Assembly (NCBI RefSeq): GCF_024508315.1
Contig: NZ_CP101987.1
Span: 2,108,001-2,172,000 of the forward strand
Source of the DNA: Cellulomonas xiejunii
Lineage (GTDB): Bacteria > Actinomycetota > Actinomycetes > Actinomycetales > Cellulomonadaceae
Direction: 5' to 3'
Length of the DNA stretch: 64,000 nucleotides
Shown: positions 8,123-16,450 of the stretch, in pieces
Layout of the letters: each line of letters opens with the position of its first letter
How positions within the stretch are numbered: position 1 is the stretch's first letter
Notes under the pieces: model-generated
The model's database searches: none
The model's input: only the letters and a program-made list of their open reading frames with translations
Told to the model about the DNA's origin: nothing
Position numbers and translations under genes: made by a program

Positions 8123-8398
8123 TCAGCCGGCTTCGCGGGCCGCGACCCGGGCGGCGACCTCGGGCCGTCGCAGCGGCGGCACGGTCGTCGGCGGGCGTCG
8201 CCGCTCCGGCAGGTCCTCCAGCAGGTGCGCCGTGATGTGGGCGATCTCGGCGACGGCGCGCTCGAACGGCTCACGCGTGGCGTCCGACAGCTGCTGGACC
8301 CCCGTGACCTTGCGCACGTACTGGCGAGCCGCCGCTTCGATCTCCGCGTCGGTGGCGTGCGGCTCCAGGCCGCGCAGCGTCGTGATGTTCCTGCACAT
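8123..8398 (-). CDS. DUF2277 family protein
   Basis: The 91-residue protein begins MCRNITTLRGLEPHATDAEI and continues AAARQYVRKVTGVQQLS. This matches the DUF2277 pattern (MCRNI.TL..F.PPAT..EI..AA.QFVRK.SG). The family has no established function; members are small soluble proteins with a helical core. The ATG at 8398 is the natural start, and the Cys at position 2 is conserved in the family. It lies 11 bases downstream of the alkyltransferase gene on the same strand and may share its transcript. Confidence 0.85.
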   Translation of the reverse strand: MCRNITTLRGLEPHATDAEIEAAARQYVRKVTGVQQLSDATREPFERAVAEIAHITAHLLEDLPERRRPPTTVPPLRRPEVAARVAAREAG

Positions 8399-8409
8399 GC
8401 CAGCCGAAA

Positions 8410-9057
8410 CTACGCCTCGGGTGCGCCGGAAACCAGAGGAGTGCGCTCGAGCGCCAGCAGCGTGCGCTTCGCCTCGTCGCCGCCCACGTACCGGCCGGTC
8501 GACCCGTCCGAGCGCACGACGCGGTGGCAGGGCACGAGCAGGGGCACCGGGTTGAGGGCGCACGCGGTCGCCACGGCGCGGACGGCCGCGGGCCGCCCCA
8601 CGGCGGCGGCGACCTGCGTGTAGGACGCCGTGGTGCCGTAGGCGATGCGCGGCAGCGCCTCGACCACGTCGCGCCGCAGGCCTCGGGCCAGGCGCAGGTC
8701 GACCGGGACGTCGAACGACGTCCGGCTCCCCGTGAAGTACTCGTCGAGCTGACGCAGCACCGGGTCGAGGCGGTCGCCACCCTCGAGCACCCGAGGGCTC
8801 ACGCGTGCCGCGAGGTCGTCCAGCACCGCGTCGTGGCCCTGGACCTCGAAGGCCACGCGCAGCACGCCCGCGTCGCCCGCCGCCACGAGCACCCGGCCGA
8901 CGGGCGAGTCGACGACCCGGTACGCCACGTCCAGCAGTCCCTCGTCCTGCGCTCGTGCGACCAGGCGCGCGTGCAGGACCGCCAGCAGCCGTTCCTCGTG
9001 GGTGCCGGCGAGCGTGTCGCGCACGTCCCCGCCCCGTCCGTCCTGCACGGTGCTCAT
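8410..9057 (-). CDS. ogt: Methylated-DNA-[protein]-cysteine S-methyltransferase
   Basis: The enzyme repairs O6-alkylguanine by irreversible transfer of the alkyl group to its active-site Cys. The signature PCHRV is at 176-180, with the acceptor Cys about 177. It is preceded by the helix-turn-helix-like region SYTQVAAAVGRPAAVRAVATACALNPVP (residues 145-172, split here by function only). At 215 residues it is about 45 longer than minimal Ogt; the extra N-terminus (residues 10-40) is helical and charged. Its ATG overlaps the stop of the sigma-factor gene, so the two are coupled. The start is fixed by that overlap. Confidence 0.93.
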   Translation of the reverse strand: MSTVQDGRGGDVRDTLAGTHEERLLAVLHARLVARAQDEGLLDVAYRVVDSPVGRVLVAAGDAGVLRVAFEVQGHDAVLDDLAARVSPRVLEGGDRLDPVLRQLDEYFTGSRTSFDVPVDLRLARGLRRDVVEALPRIAYGTTASYTQVAAAVGRPAAVRAVATACALNPVPLLVPCHRVVRSDGSTGRYVGGDEAKRTLLALERTPLVSGAPEA

Positions 9058-9548
9058 CGCGCCTCCCTGGCTCCGTAGATGCGGCGCAGAGCCGCCACGC
9101 CGTCCGCGCCTGCGCGCCGCGCCGCCGCGTCGGTGCCGCCGACGAGGCCCGCGACCTCGGCGTACGGCAGCCCGCCGAGGTGGTGGAGCACGACGACCCG
9201 TCGCTGCTTGTCCGGCAGGGCGCGCACGGCCTGCCACAGGTCGAGGTCCCGCTCCCCCGGCCCGGCCACGGCACCGAGCAGCGGGACGCCGTCCAGCGCG
9301 CCCGGCTCCGCGACGGGTGCCGCCTGCCGCGTTCGTCGGCGCAGCTCGTCGATCGCCTTGCGACGAGCCACGGTCACGAGCCACGCCTCGACGTTGACGT
9401 CCGCGGGCAGCCCCGGCCACGCGCGCAGCGCCGCGAGGAAGGTCTCGGACCATGCGTCCTGGGCGTCGTGCCCGGCGAGCACCGCGCGGCAGACGCGCAG
9501 GACGGTGCCGCCGTGCACACGCACGACGTCCTCGAACGGACCGTTCAT
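9054..9548 (-). CDS. ECF-type RNA polymerase sigma factor
   Basis: The 164-residue protein has a region 2-like part (DAWSETFLAALRAWPGLP, then AWLVTVARRKAIDELRRR) and a region 4-like helix-turn-helix (LPDKQRRVVVLHHLGGLPY followed by AEVAGLVGG). No anti-sigma gene adjoins it; the next gene, overlapping by four bases, is ogt. The ATG at 9548 is used; a GTG at 9554 would add two residues. No good Shine-Dalgarno is visible, so the message may be leaderless. A role in alkylation-damage response is inferred from the coupling. Confidence 0.85.
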   Translation of the reverse strand: MNGPFEDVVRVHGGTVLRVCRAVLAGHDAQDAWSETFLAALRAWPGLPADVNVEAWLVTVARRKAIDELRRRTRQAAPVAEPGALDGVPLLGAVAGPGERDLDLWQAVRALPDKQRRVVVLHHLGGLPYAEVAGLVGGTDAAARRAGADGVAALRRIYGAREAR

Positions 9549-9566
9549 CCTCACAGTGTGCAGACG

Positions 9567-9605
9567 CGCGCCCCGCCCCGGACGTGAGGTCCGGGGCGGG
9601 GCGCG
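9567..9605 (-). terminator. Hairpin terminator after aldo/keto reductase gene
   Basis: A perfect 17-base-pair stem (9567-9583 with 9589-9605) has the five-base loop GTGAG. It lies ten bases after the reductase stop and upstream of the sigma-factor start, so it most likely ends leftward transcription. There is no clear T-tract, as is common in high-GC actinobacteria. Confidence 0.8.
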
Positions 9606-9615
9606 TCAGTCCGCG

Positions 9616-10452
9616 TCAGCGCATCTGGGAGAACGCCGCCGTCGCCGGGTCCGCACCGAGGCGCTCGTCGGAGTCGAGGGCGTCGATCGCGGCGACGTCC
9701 TGCGCCGTGAGGTCGAACGAGAAGAGGTCCAGGTTCGACCGGATGCGCTCGGGCGTCACGGACTTGGGGATGACGATCCGCCCGGCCTGCACGTGCCAGC
9801 GCAGGGCGACCTGGCCGGTCGTGACGCCCAGCCGCTCGGCGACCGTCGTGATCGCGTCGGCCTGCAGGTCCTTGCCCCGGCCCAGCGGCGAGTAGGCCTG
9901 GACCGCGATGCCGTGACCCGTGGAGGCGTCCTGGGTGGGTCGCTGCTGGAATGTCGGGTGCACCTCGACCTGGTTGACGGCCGGCACGACGTCCGTCTCG
10001 CGCACGAGCCGGTCGAGGTGCTCCGGCAGGAAGTTCGACACGCCGATCGCACGCACCGCGCCGTCGGCGAGCAGCTTCTCGAAGGCACGCCACGTCTCCA
10101 CGTACAGGTCCTTGCTGGGCACCGGCCAGTGGATCAGGTACAGGTCCACGACGTCGAGCCCGAGCTCGCGGCGGCTGTCCTCGAACGCCCGCAGTGCCTG
10201 CTCGTAGCCCTGGTCTCCGTTGCGCAGCTTCGTGGTGACGAACACCTCGTCCCGCGGCAGGCCGCACGCGCGCACGGCGGCGCCGACGCCCGCCTCGTTG
10301 TAGTAGCCGGCAGCGGTGTCGATGTGGCGGTACCCGGCCGCGAGGGCGTCCTCGACGGTCCGCTGCGTCTGCTCGGGCTCCACCTGGAAGGTCCCGAAGC
10401 CGACCTGCGGGATCTCGATGCCGTCGTTCAGGGTGATCGTGGGAGAGGTCAT
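9616..10452 (-). CDS. Aldo/keto reductase
   Basis: This is a NADPH-dependent carbonyl reductase of the AKR superfamily, closest in pattern to 2,5-diketo-D-gluconate reductases. The 278-residue protein keeps the catalytic tetrad D45, Y50, K75 and H108 (HIDTAAGYYNE, TTKLRN, LIHWPVP). It also has the cofactor-binding AVNQVEVHP, IAVQAYSPLGRG and RIVIPKSVTPERIRSNLD segments. GACAAT lies five bases before the ATG, so the message may be leaderless. It appears to be a single-gene unit ended by the hairpin downstream. The physiological substrate cannot be told from sequence. Confidence 0.93.
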   Translation of the reverse strand: MTSPTITLNDGIEIPQVGFGTFQVEPEQTQRTVEDALAAGYRHIDTAAGYYNEAGVGAAVRACGLPRDEVFVTTKLRNGDQGYEQALRAFEDSRRELGLDVVDLYLIHWPVPSKDLYVETWRAFEKLLADGAVRAIGVSNFLPEHLDRLVRETDVVPAVNQVEVHPTFQQRPTQDASTGHGIAVQAYSPLGRGKDLQADAITTVAERLGVTTGQVALRWHVQAGRIVIPKSVTPERIRSNLDLFSFDLTAQDVAAIDALDSDERLGADPATAAFSQMR

Positions 10453-10566
10453 GCGTCATTGTCACCGGGCCGGCAGCAGCCGCGCGCGCAGTGCCCTGCA
10501 CAGGGCCCTGCGCGGTGCGCGCTGCACCGCACTCGGCGACCTCACGCCCGGGGAGGTGGGTCGGGC

Positions 10567-11862
10567 TCAGCCCGTCGGGGTCGTGCGGCCCCCGCGCCGG
10601 GAGACCACGACCACGGCCGTCGCGCCGAGCAGACCCACCACCGCCGCCGCTACCGCGATGCCGGAGTACCCCACCACCTGCAGCCCCACCCCGGCGAGCA
10701 GCCCGCCGCCGGCGCCGGCGAGCGACATCATCGCGTCCGACAGCCCTTGCACCGCCACCCGGTCGGCCCGCGGCACGGCACCGCTGACGATGCTCGAGCC
10801 CGCGACCGTCGCCGCCGACCAGCCGAGCCCCACCAGCGCGAGCCCGACCGTCACGGCCACGTGGTCACCGCCCGCCGCGCCGCAGACTGCGGCTCCGAGC
10901 ACCAGGACGAGAAGTCCTGCGACGAGCGTCGGGCGCGAACCGACCGCGTCGGCCAGCAGGCCCATGAGCGGAGCGAAGGCGAACATCGCCCCCAGGTGGA
11001 GGCTGATCGTCAGGCCGACCGCGGAGATGGACCCCCCGTGGTCCTCCAGGTGCACGGACGTCACCGACATCACGGCGACCATCACCCCGTGCGCGGTCAG
11101 CACGCCGACGACGGCCGCAGCCGCGCGCGGGTGCCGCCGCAGCGTCGTCAGCGCGCTGCGCAGCGGCACGTGCGGCCGCGTCCCGGGAGCACCGCTCCGG
11201 CGGCCCGCGACGTCCAGCGGGTCCGGCCGCAGCCCCACCTGCACCACCACGAGCGCACCGAGCAGACCGGCGGCCGCGAACACGAAGACGCCGGCCATCG
11301 GTGGCAGGCCGGTGAGCCGCGCCACCTGCTCGTCGAGGTGGACGAGGTTGGGCCCGACGACCGCACCGACCGTGCTCGCCCAGACCACCACGGACAGGTC
11401 ACGCGATCGCGTGGTCGGCGTCGACAGGTCCGTGGCGGCGAAGCGGGACTGCAGTGTGACCGCCGCCCCGACGCCCAGGAGGGCACCGGCGACGAGCAGA
11501 AGGGGGAAGAACGCGAGCACGGCTGCGAGCACGATGCCGATGGCGCCCGCCGCGGCGAGCGCCAGACCCGTGGACAGCGCGCGTCGTCGGCCGTGCGCGA
11601 CGGCCAGGCGTGCGAGCGCGAGGGACCCCAGGGCTGCGCCGAGCGTCGAGGCGGTCGTCACGGACCCGGCCCACGCCCGGACGCCGGACAGGTCCACGGC
11701 CAGCAGCGACCCGACCGACACGACCGAGCCCGCGGCCAGGCCGCCGAGCACCTGCGCCGCCGCGAGGACCGCGACCGTGCGGCGGCGCAGTCTGTCGACG
11801 TGGACGGGCGGTCCTGCGTGTTCGACGGCGAGGGGTGTCGTGCCGTCGTCGGGTGTGGTCAC
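10567..11862 (-). CDS. MFS transporter
   Basis: The 431-residue protein has about twelve hydrophobic membrane segments in two halves, joined by an Arg/Pro-rich cytoplasmic loop around residue 215. The conserved MFS loop between helices 2 and 3 appears as ARLAVAHGRRRAL, and a second copy lies near ADAVGSRPTLV in the second half. The pattern suits a drug/metabolite exporter of the proton-antiport type; the substrate is unknown. The GTG at 11862 is preceded by TAGCGT at 11869-11874, a -10-like box placed for a leaderless message. It stands alone between sdhB and the reductase. Confidence 0.9.
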   Translation of the reverse strand: MTTPDDGTTPLAVEHAGPPVHVDRLRRRTVAVLAAAQVLGGLAAGSVVSVGSLLAVDLSGVRAWAGSVTTASTLGAALGSLALARLAVAHGRRRALSTGLALAAAGAIGIVLAAVLAFFPLLLVAGALLGVGAAVTLQSRFAATDLSTPTTRSRDLSVVVWASTVGAVVGPNLVHLDEQVARLTGLPPMAGVFVFAAAGLLGALVVVQVGLRPDPLDVAGRRSGAPGTRPHVPLRSALTTLRRHPRAAAAVVGVLTAHGVMVAVMSVTSVHLEDHGGSISAVGLTISLHLGAMFAFAPLMGLLADAVGSRPTLVAGLLVLVLGAAVCGAAGGDHVAVTVGLALVGLGWSAATVAGSSIVSGAVPRADRVAVQGLSDAMMSLAGAGGGLLAGVGLQVVGYSGIAVAAAVVGLLGATAVVVVSRRGGRTTPTG

Positions 11863-11923
11863 GGCGCGACGCTAACGCACCCGCCGTGGGGGTCGTGGGC
11901 TCCCAGCGGTCGCCCGGTGGCGG

Positions 11924-12673
11924 TCAGCTCGCGCGGCCCCGCAGGAACGCCCGCATGCGCTCCTTGCCGACCGCGGCGATCGCGGTCAGGGGGATACCCG
12001 CCGGGCACACCAGCGCGCACTCTCCGTACGTGGAGCACGGCCCGAAGTCGTGCTCCATCTGGTCGACCATCGCCACCGCACGCCGTCCGCGCTCCTGGCG
12101 CGTCTGCGGCAGCGCCGCCAGGTGCGTCAGCTTGGCGCCGGTGAACAGCGACGCCGAGCCGTTGGGGCACGCCGCCACGCACGCGCCGCAGCCGATGCAG
12201 GCCGCAAAGTCGAGGGCCATCTCGGCGGTCTCGTGGTCGATGCGGGTCGTGTCGGCGTCGGGCGCGGTACCGGCGTCGACGGCCACGTGCCCACCGGCCT
12301 GGATGACGCGGTCGAGCGCCGAACGGTCCACCACGAGGTCCTTGACCACGGGGAACGCCGCAGAGCGCAGCGGCTCGAGGACGATGTGGTCGCCGTCGGC
12401 GAACGAGCGCACGTGCTGCTCGCACGACGGGGTGTTCGCCTCCGGGCCGTGAGGGCGCCCGTCGACGTTCACGCCGCAGCACCCGCAGATGCCCTCACGG
12501 CAGTCGGACTCGAACGCGACCGGTTCGCGGCCCTCCTCGACCAGCTGGTCGTTGAGCCGGTCCAGCAGCTCCAGCAGGGTCATCTCCGCCGTCGCGTCGG
12601 TGACGACGTACGACTCGAACGCGCCGGGCGATGCGGCGTCGGGCTGACGCCAGACGTCAAGGGTGAGCTTCAC
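11924..12673 (-). CDS. sdhB: Succinate dehydrogenase/fumarate reductase iron-sulfur subunit
   Basis: The subunit carries electrons from the flavoprotein to the membrane cytochrome b. In 249 residues it shows the plant-type [2Fe-2S] ligands (SDCREGICGCCGV, with the fourth Cys in NTPSC) and the ferredoxin-type cluster segments CIGCGACVAACPNG and GPCSTYGECALVCPAGI. The GTG start overlaps the sdhA stop (GTGA), confirming the operon. The short length and paired single-cytochrome subunit place it with actinobacterial/epsilon-type SQR/QFR complexes, not the E. coli four-subunit type. Direction of the reaction in vivo cannot be told. Confidence 0.95.
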   Translation of the reverse strand: MKLTLDVWRQPDAASPGAFESYVVTDATAEMTLLELLDRLNDQLVEEGREPVAFESDCREGICGCCGVNVDGRPHGPEANTPSCEQHVRSFADGDHIVLEPLRSAAFPVVKDLVVDRSALDRVIQAGGHVAVDAGTAPDADTTRIDHETAEMALDFAACIGCGACVAACPNGSASLFTGAKLTHLAALPQTRQERGRRAVAMVDQMEHDFGPCSTYGECALVCPAGIPLTAIAAVGKERMRAFLRGRAS

Positions 12674-14679
12674 GCGTAGTTCCTCGTCTGCAGCGGCACG
12701 GCCTGGAACGTGAGCGGTTCGTCGTGCCGGACGAACCGTCCGTCGGTGGCGTCGGGAGCCGGTGACTCCCACGCCGAGACCCGGCACCACGCCGCGTCGT
12801 CGCGCAGCGCCTCGCCGTCGGGTGTCTGGTGGTCGGCACGGAAGTGCGCGCCGCAGCTCTCGTCCCGGTCGAGCCCGTCGACGCACAGCAGCTCGGCCAT
12901 CTCGAGGTAGTCCGCGACGCGGCCCGCACGCTCGAGCTCCTGGTTGAGTGCCGTCCCCTCCCCCAGGACGCGCACGTCACGCCAGAACTCCTCGCGCAGC
13001 GCGCGGATCTCGGTGATGCCCTGGGAGAGGCCCTCAGGCGTGCGGCTCACGCCGGCGCAGCGGTAGAGGATCTCTCCCAGCCGGCGGTGGAACCGGTCCG
13101 GACCCTGCGTGCCCTCGTTCTTCAGGAGCCGCTGCGTCCGCGCCTCGACCGCCTCGACCGCGTCGAGCACGGCGTCGTCGTCCAGCGCCAGCGGGGGTGT
13201 GCCCAGCAGGGGTGCCAGGTACCCGGGCACCGCGTACGGCAGGGTGAACCACCCGTCGACGCACGCCGAGAGCAACGAGTTGGCGCCCAGTCGGTTGGCC
13301 CCGTGGTAGCCCCAGCCGACCTCTCCCCCGACGAACAGCCCGGGGACCGACGTCATCAGGTCGTAGTCGGACCACAGCCCGCCCATGGCGAAGTGCGCGC
13401 CCGGTGCGATGCGCATGGGGGTGCGCAACGGGTCGTCCCCCGTCGCCTGCTCGTACATGTGGAACAGGTTCGAGTACCGCGACATCACGGTCGCGCGCCC
13501 CAGCCGCGCGATCGCGTCGGCGAAGTCGAGGTAGACCGCGTTCTTCAGCGGGCCCACCCCGAAGCCGGCGTCGATGCGCTCGCGTGCGGCCCGCGACGCG
13601 ACGTCGCGCGGCGTGAGGTTGCCGTACGTCGGGTAGCGACGCTCGAGGTAGTAGTCCCGCTCGTCCTCGGGGATGTCGGCGGGCGCTCGGTCGTCGTCGG
13701 CGCGCACCGGGACCCAGATCCGGCCGTCGTTGCGCAGGGACTCCGACATGAGGATCGTCTTGGACTGCCACTCGCTCATCAGCGGCAGCGCCGTGGGGTG
13801 GAACTGGATGAACGACGGGTTGGCGAAGTGGGCACCCCGCTTGTGGGCGCGCCACGCGGCCGTCGCGTTCGAGTTCTTCGCCAGGGTCGACTTGCAGTAG
13901 ATGTTCCCGTAGCCCCCCGTGGCCAGGACGACGGCGTGCGCGGTGACCGCGCGGACCTCGCCCGTGACCAGGTCGCGCACGACGATGCCCTGCGCGCGGC
14001 CGTCCGCGACGACGAGGTCGAGCATCTCCTGGCGCGTGTGCAGCGTGACCGTCCCGCGGGCCACCTGCCGCAGCAGCGCGTTGGCCCCTGCGACCTGCAG
14101 CTGCTGGCCCGTCTGCCCGCGCGTGTAGTACGTCCGCGAGACCTGCACACCGCCGAAGGACCGGGTGGCGAGCTCTCCGCCGTACTCGCGCGCGAAGGGC
14201 GCACCGATCGCGTTCATGTGGTCGATGACGCGGACCGACTCCTGACCGAGCCGGTAGGCGTCGGCCTCGCGCCCACGGAAGTCCCCGCCCTTGACGGTGT
14301 CCTTCACGAACCGGTGGACGGAGTCGTTGTCGACCTTGCGCGCCCGTGCGGCGTTGATGCCGCCCTGCGCGGCGACCGAGTGCGCACGACGCGGGGCGTC
14401 GTGGATGGTGAAGCACTCCACCTGGTAGCCCAGCTCACCGAGCGCGGCCGCGGCACCCGCTCCGGCCAGGCCGGTCCCGACGACGATCACGGTGAACTTG
14501 CGACGGTTGGCGGGCGCGACCAGGTCGTAGTGCAGCCGCCGGTCGTCCCACGCCTGCTCGGCGGGCACGTCGGGGACCTTGCCGTCGAGCGGGCTGCCGA
14601 CGGTGCGTACCGCCTCGGGTTCGAGCACAGGCGTCGTCTCCCTCTGGGTGGTGTCCGGCCGGGTCGTGTCGTCGGTCAT
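12670..14679 (-). CDS. sdhA: Succinate dehydrogenase/fumarate reductase flavoprotein subunit
   Basis: The catalytic subunit interconverts succinate and fumarate using covalently bound FAD. The 669-residue protein has the dinucleotide fold VIVVGTGLAGAGAA (about 64-77) and the FAD-linking His at about 100 (HSVAAQGGINA). Active-site segments FIQFHPTALP, APGAHFAMGGLW and GANRLGANSLL follow. About 55 residues precede the flavin fold, a longer leader than in E. coli. The ATG overlaps the sdhC stop (ATGA) and the stop overlaps sdhB, so sdhCAB is one coupled operon. Confidence 0.96.
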   Translation of the reverse strand: MTDDTTRPDTTQRETTPVLEPEAVRTVGSPLDGKVPDVPAEQAWDDRRLHYDLVAPANRRKFTVIVVGTGLAGAGAAAALGELGYQVECFTIHDAPRRAHSVAAQGGINAARARKVDNDSVHRFVKDTVKGGDFRGREADAYRLGQESVRVIDHMNAIGAPFAREYGGELATRSFGGVQVSRTYYTRGQTGQQLQVAGANALLRQVARGTVTLHTRQEMLDLVVADGRAQGIVVRDLVTGEVRAVTAHAVVLATGGYGNIYCKSTLAKNSNATAAWRAHKRGAHFANPSFIQFHPTALPLMSEWQSKTILMSESLRNDGRIWVPVRADDDRAPADIPEDERDYYLERRYPTYGNLTPRDVASRAARERIDAGFGVGPLKNAVYLDFADAIARLGRATVMSRYSNLFHMYEQATGDDPLRTPMRIAPGAHFAMGGLWSDYDLMTSVPGLFVGGEVGWGYHGANRLGANSLLSACVDGWFTLPYAVPGYLAPLLGTPPLALDDDAVLDAVEAVEARTQRLLKNEGTQGPDRFHRRLGEILYRCAGVSRTPEGLSQGITEIRALREEFWRDVRVLGEGTALNQELERAGRVADYLEMAELLCVDGLDRDESCGAHFRADHQTPDGEALRDDAAWCRVSAWESPAPDATDGRFVRHDEPLTFQAVPLQTRNYA

Positions 14680-15422
14680 GCCACGACTCCCGTCAGCACG
14701 GCGATCGGGATGACGAGGTTCCCCACGAGGATCAGGAGCCCGACGATCCCGGCGACCGCGGCGCCGGTGGCGCGCAGCCGGCGGCCGGTCGCGCCCAGGT
14801 CGTTGACCACGCTCCACAGGCCGTGCGCGAGGTGCAGCGTCAGGGTGCCGATCGCGAGGATGTAGAACGCCGCGACCGCAGGCCGCTGGAACGAGCTCAC
14901 GATGTTGGCGTACGCCTGGCCGGCGACGAACTCGTCCGTCGCGGCGGGCTGGGTCCCGGTCGTGATGTCCAGGACGTGGAAGACGACGAAGAGCAGCAGG
15001 ACCGTGCCGGTGACGAGCATGCTGCGCGCCTGGAAGCTGCGCAGCCCGCGCAGCCCCTGGCGGCGGTGCGGACCCCGGGCGGCACGCGCGCGGCGCCGGA
15101 GCACCACCCCCGCCCCCACGTGGGCGACCAGAGCCGCGAGCATGACGACGCGGAAGATCCAGATGAACCACCCGTGCGGGACGAGGGGCGCCAGCAGGTC
15201 CTCGTGCAGCCAGTGGGCGTACCCGTCGAGCTGCTCGGGGCCGAGGAAGATCTTGAGGTTCCCGACGAGGTGCACGACCGCGAAGACGACCAGGACGCTG
15301 CCCGTGACCGCCATGACGGCCTTGAGCGCCCAGGTCGCGGGCCGCGGGGGCGGGCTCGTCGCGGGTCGGGCGACCGCGGGAGGGCGGTTCGGTTGGGGGC
15401 GCGTGCTGGTCGGGACTGCCAC
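14676..15422 (-). CDS. sdhC: Succinate dehydrogenase cytochrome b subunit
   Basis: The membrane anchor binds haem and passes electrons to quinone. The 248-residue protein has about five hydrophobic helices, each near a potential haem-ligand His (VVHLVGNLK, HVGAGVV, VVFHVLDIT, LTLHLAHGLW), as in the diheme cytochrome b558 family. The first 30 residues are Pro/Arg-rich and cytoplasmic. The GTG at 15422 is preceded by GGAGG about ten bases upstream. It is the first gene of sdhCAB; the promoter should lie in the 300-base space to its right. Confidence 0.93.
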   Translation of the reverse strand: MAVPTSTRPQPNRPPAVARPATSPPPRPATWALKAVMAVTGSVLVVFAVVHLVGNLKIFLGPEQLDGYAHWLHEDLLAPLVPHGWFIWIFRVVMLAALVAHVGAGVVLRRRARAARGPHRRQGLRGLRSFQARSMLVTGTVLLLFVVFHVLDITTGTQPAATDEFVAGQAYANIVSSFQRPAVAAFYILAIGTLTLHLAHGLWSVVNDLGATGRRLRATGAAVAGIVGLLILVGNLVIPIAVLTGVVA

Positions 15423-15723
15423 CGCTGCTTGACCTCCGTGTCGACCGGCGCCGCGGGGAACGCGGCGTCCAGCACGTCGACACTTTCACCGCCGACGACG
15501 CCCCAGGTGGGACCGGAGTCCCGCGTGCGCACGGGGGGGCTCCCCCGGTCCGTCCGTCCCCCGCCCGTCAGGGCCGGGGGTTTCGTCGTTGTCGTGCCGG
15601 TCTCGGCGCTAGGTTCCGTTATCTCCGCTGCCGTCCCGGTCGTCCGGTTCGCTGACCTGCGGGCACCGGGCCTCCGTGAGACGCTCGACGACGTCCACAC
15701 CCGTCGCCGACAGGGAGGTCCCG
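15423..15723. other. Divergent promoter region between sdhC and the DUF2231 gene
   Basis: About 300 bases without a convincing gene. It holds the sdhC ribosome binding site (complement of 15433-15437) and a rightward -10-like TAGGTT at 15610-15615 for the DUF2231 gene. No matching -35 is clear. I see no strong dyad. Confidence 0.5.
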
Positions 15724-16356
15724 ATGACCCGCACGGACGACCGGTCCGCAGCCCTCCGAGCAGTCCGGTCCCTCGAGGACAGCCCCGCGCTCGACCCCGT
15801 CATCGACCGCGTGCGGCCCGTCGTGGCCGACCTGCTCGCGCGCCGGCCCGACGCGGCAGACCTGCTCCACGGGCGTCCGCTGGGGCACGCGCTCCACCCC
15901 GTCCTGACGGACGTCCCCATCGGGCTGTGGTCCAGCGCGGTGGTGCTGGACGTCACCGGCGGCCCGTCGGCACGCCCGCACAGCGAGCGGCTCATCGGGC
16001 TGGGCATCCTCGCCGCGCTGCCCACGGCGCTCACCGGCGTCGCGGACTGGGCCGTGTCGGGCAGGCGAACCCGGCGGGTCGGGTCGGCCCACGCCGCCCT
16101 GAACTCCGTCGGGCTCGGCCTCTTCACCGCCTCCTGGGTGCTGCGTCGGCGGGGTGCGCACACCTGGGGTGTCGTCGCGTCGCTCGCCGCCACGGGGCTC
16201 GTGGGCGCGGGTGGCTACCTCGGCGGGCACATGACGTCGCGGCTCGGCGCGCCGCCGCGTGGCCTGAGCGGGCCGCCCACCACCCGCCCGACACCCGACG
16301 CCGACGAGGTGGAGGTCGGCGCGGCTCCCGACGACGGCGGGCCTGCGGCCGTCTGA
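15724..16356 (+). CDS. DUF2231 membrane protein
   Basis: The 210-residue protein has a soluble N-terminus of about 45 residues followed by LHGRPLGHALHPVLTDVPIG, the DUF2231 opening with its paired His, then four hydrophobic helices. In many actinobacteria this domain is followed by a Rieske [2Fe-2S] domain; here the protein ends after an acidic tail (DADEVEVGAAPDDGG) with no Rieske cysteines. The His pair may bind metal or haem (inference). The ATG at 15724 has GGGAGGT just upstream and is preferred over the ATG at 15676. It is monocistronic as far as can be seen. Confidence 0.85.
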   Translation: MTRTDDRSAALRAVRSLEDSPALDPVIDRVRPVVADLLARRPDAADLLHGRPLGHALHPVLTDVPIGLWSSAVVLDVTGGPSARPHSERLIGLGILAALPTALTGVADWAVSGRRTRRVGSAHAALNSVGLGLFTASWVLRRRGAHTWGVVASLAATGLVGAGGYLGGHMTSRLGAPPRGLSGPPTTRPTPDADEVEVGAAPDDGGPAAV

Positions 16357-16408
16357 CGGTGAACGCGCCGTGCACCGGGGAGGGCCCCTCCCCCGGTCAC
16401 CGCCCGCC

Positions 16409-16442
16409 GTTACCAATGGATATCGATGGATCCGATGGTAAC
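16409..16442. promoter_or_regulatory. 34-base inverted repeat directly before the fic start, likely operator
   Basis: Arms GTTACCA at 16409-16415 and TGGTAAC at 16436-16442 enclose a second symmetric pair, GGAT at 16418-16421 and ATCC at 16430-16433, centred at 16425/16426. It ends eight bases before the GTG. The downstream protein carries a winged-helix domain, so autoregulation is a reasonable inference. Confidence 0.7.
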
Positions 16443-16450
16443 GTCGTCGG

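Noticed and set aside
9079..12144. A rightward open frame of about 1020 codons opposite ogt, the sigma factor, the reductase and the transporter
   Set aside because: It is the antisense of four well-supported leftward genes. Its translation is Arg/Gly/His-rich low complexity with no domain, an effect of high-GC codon bias.
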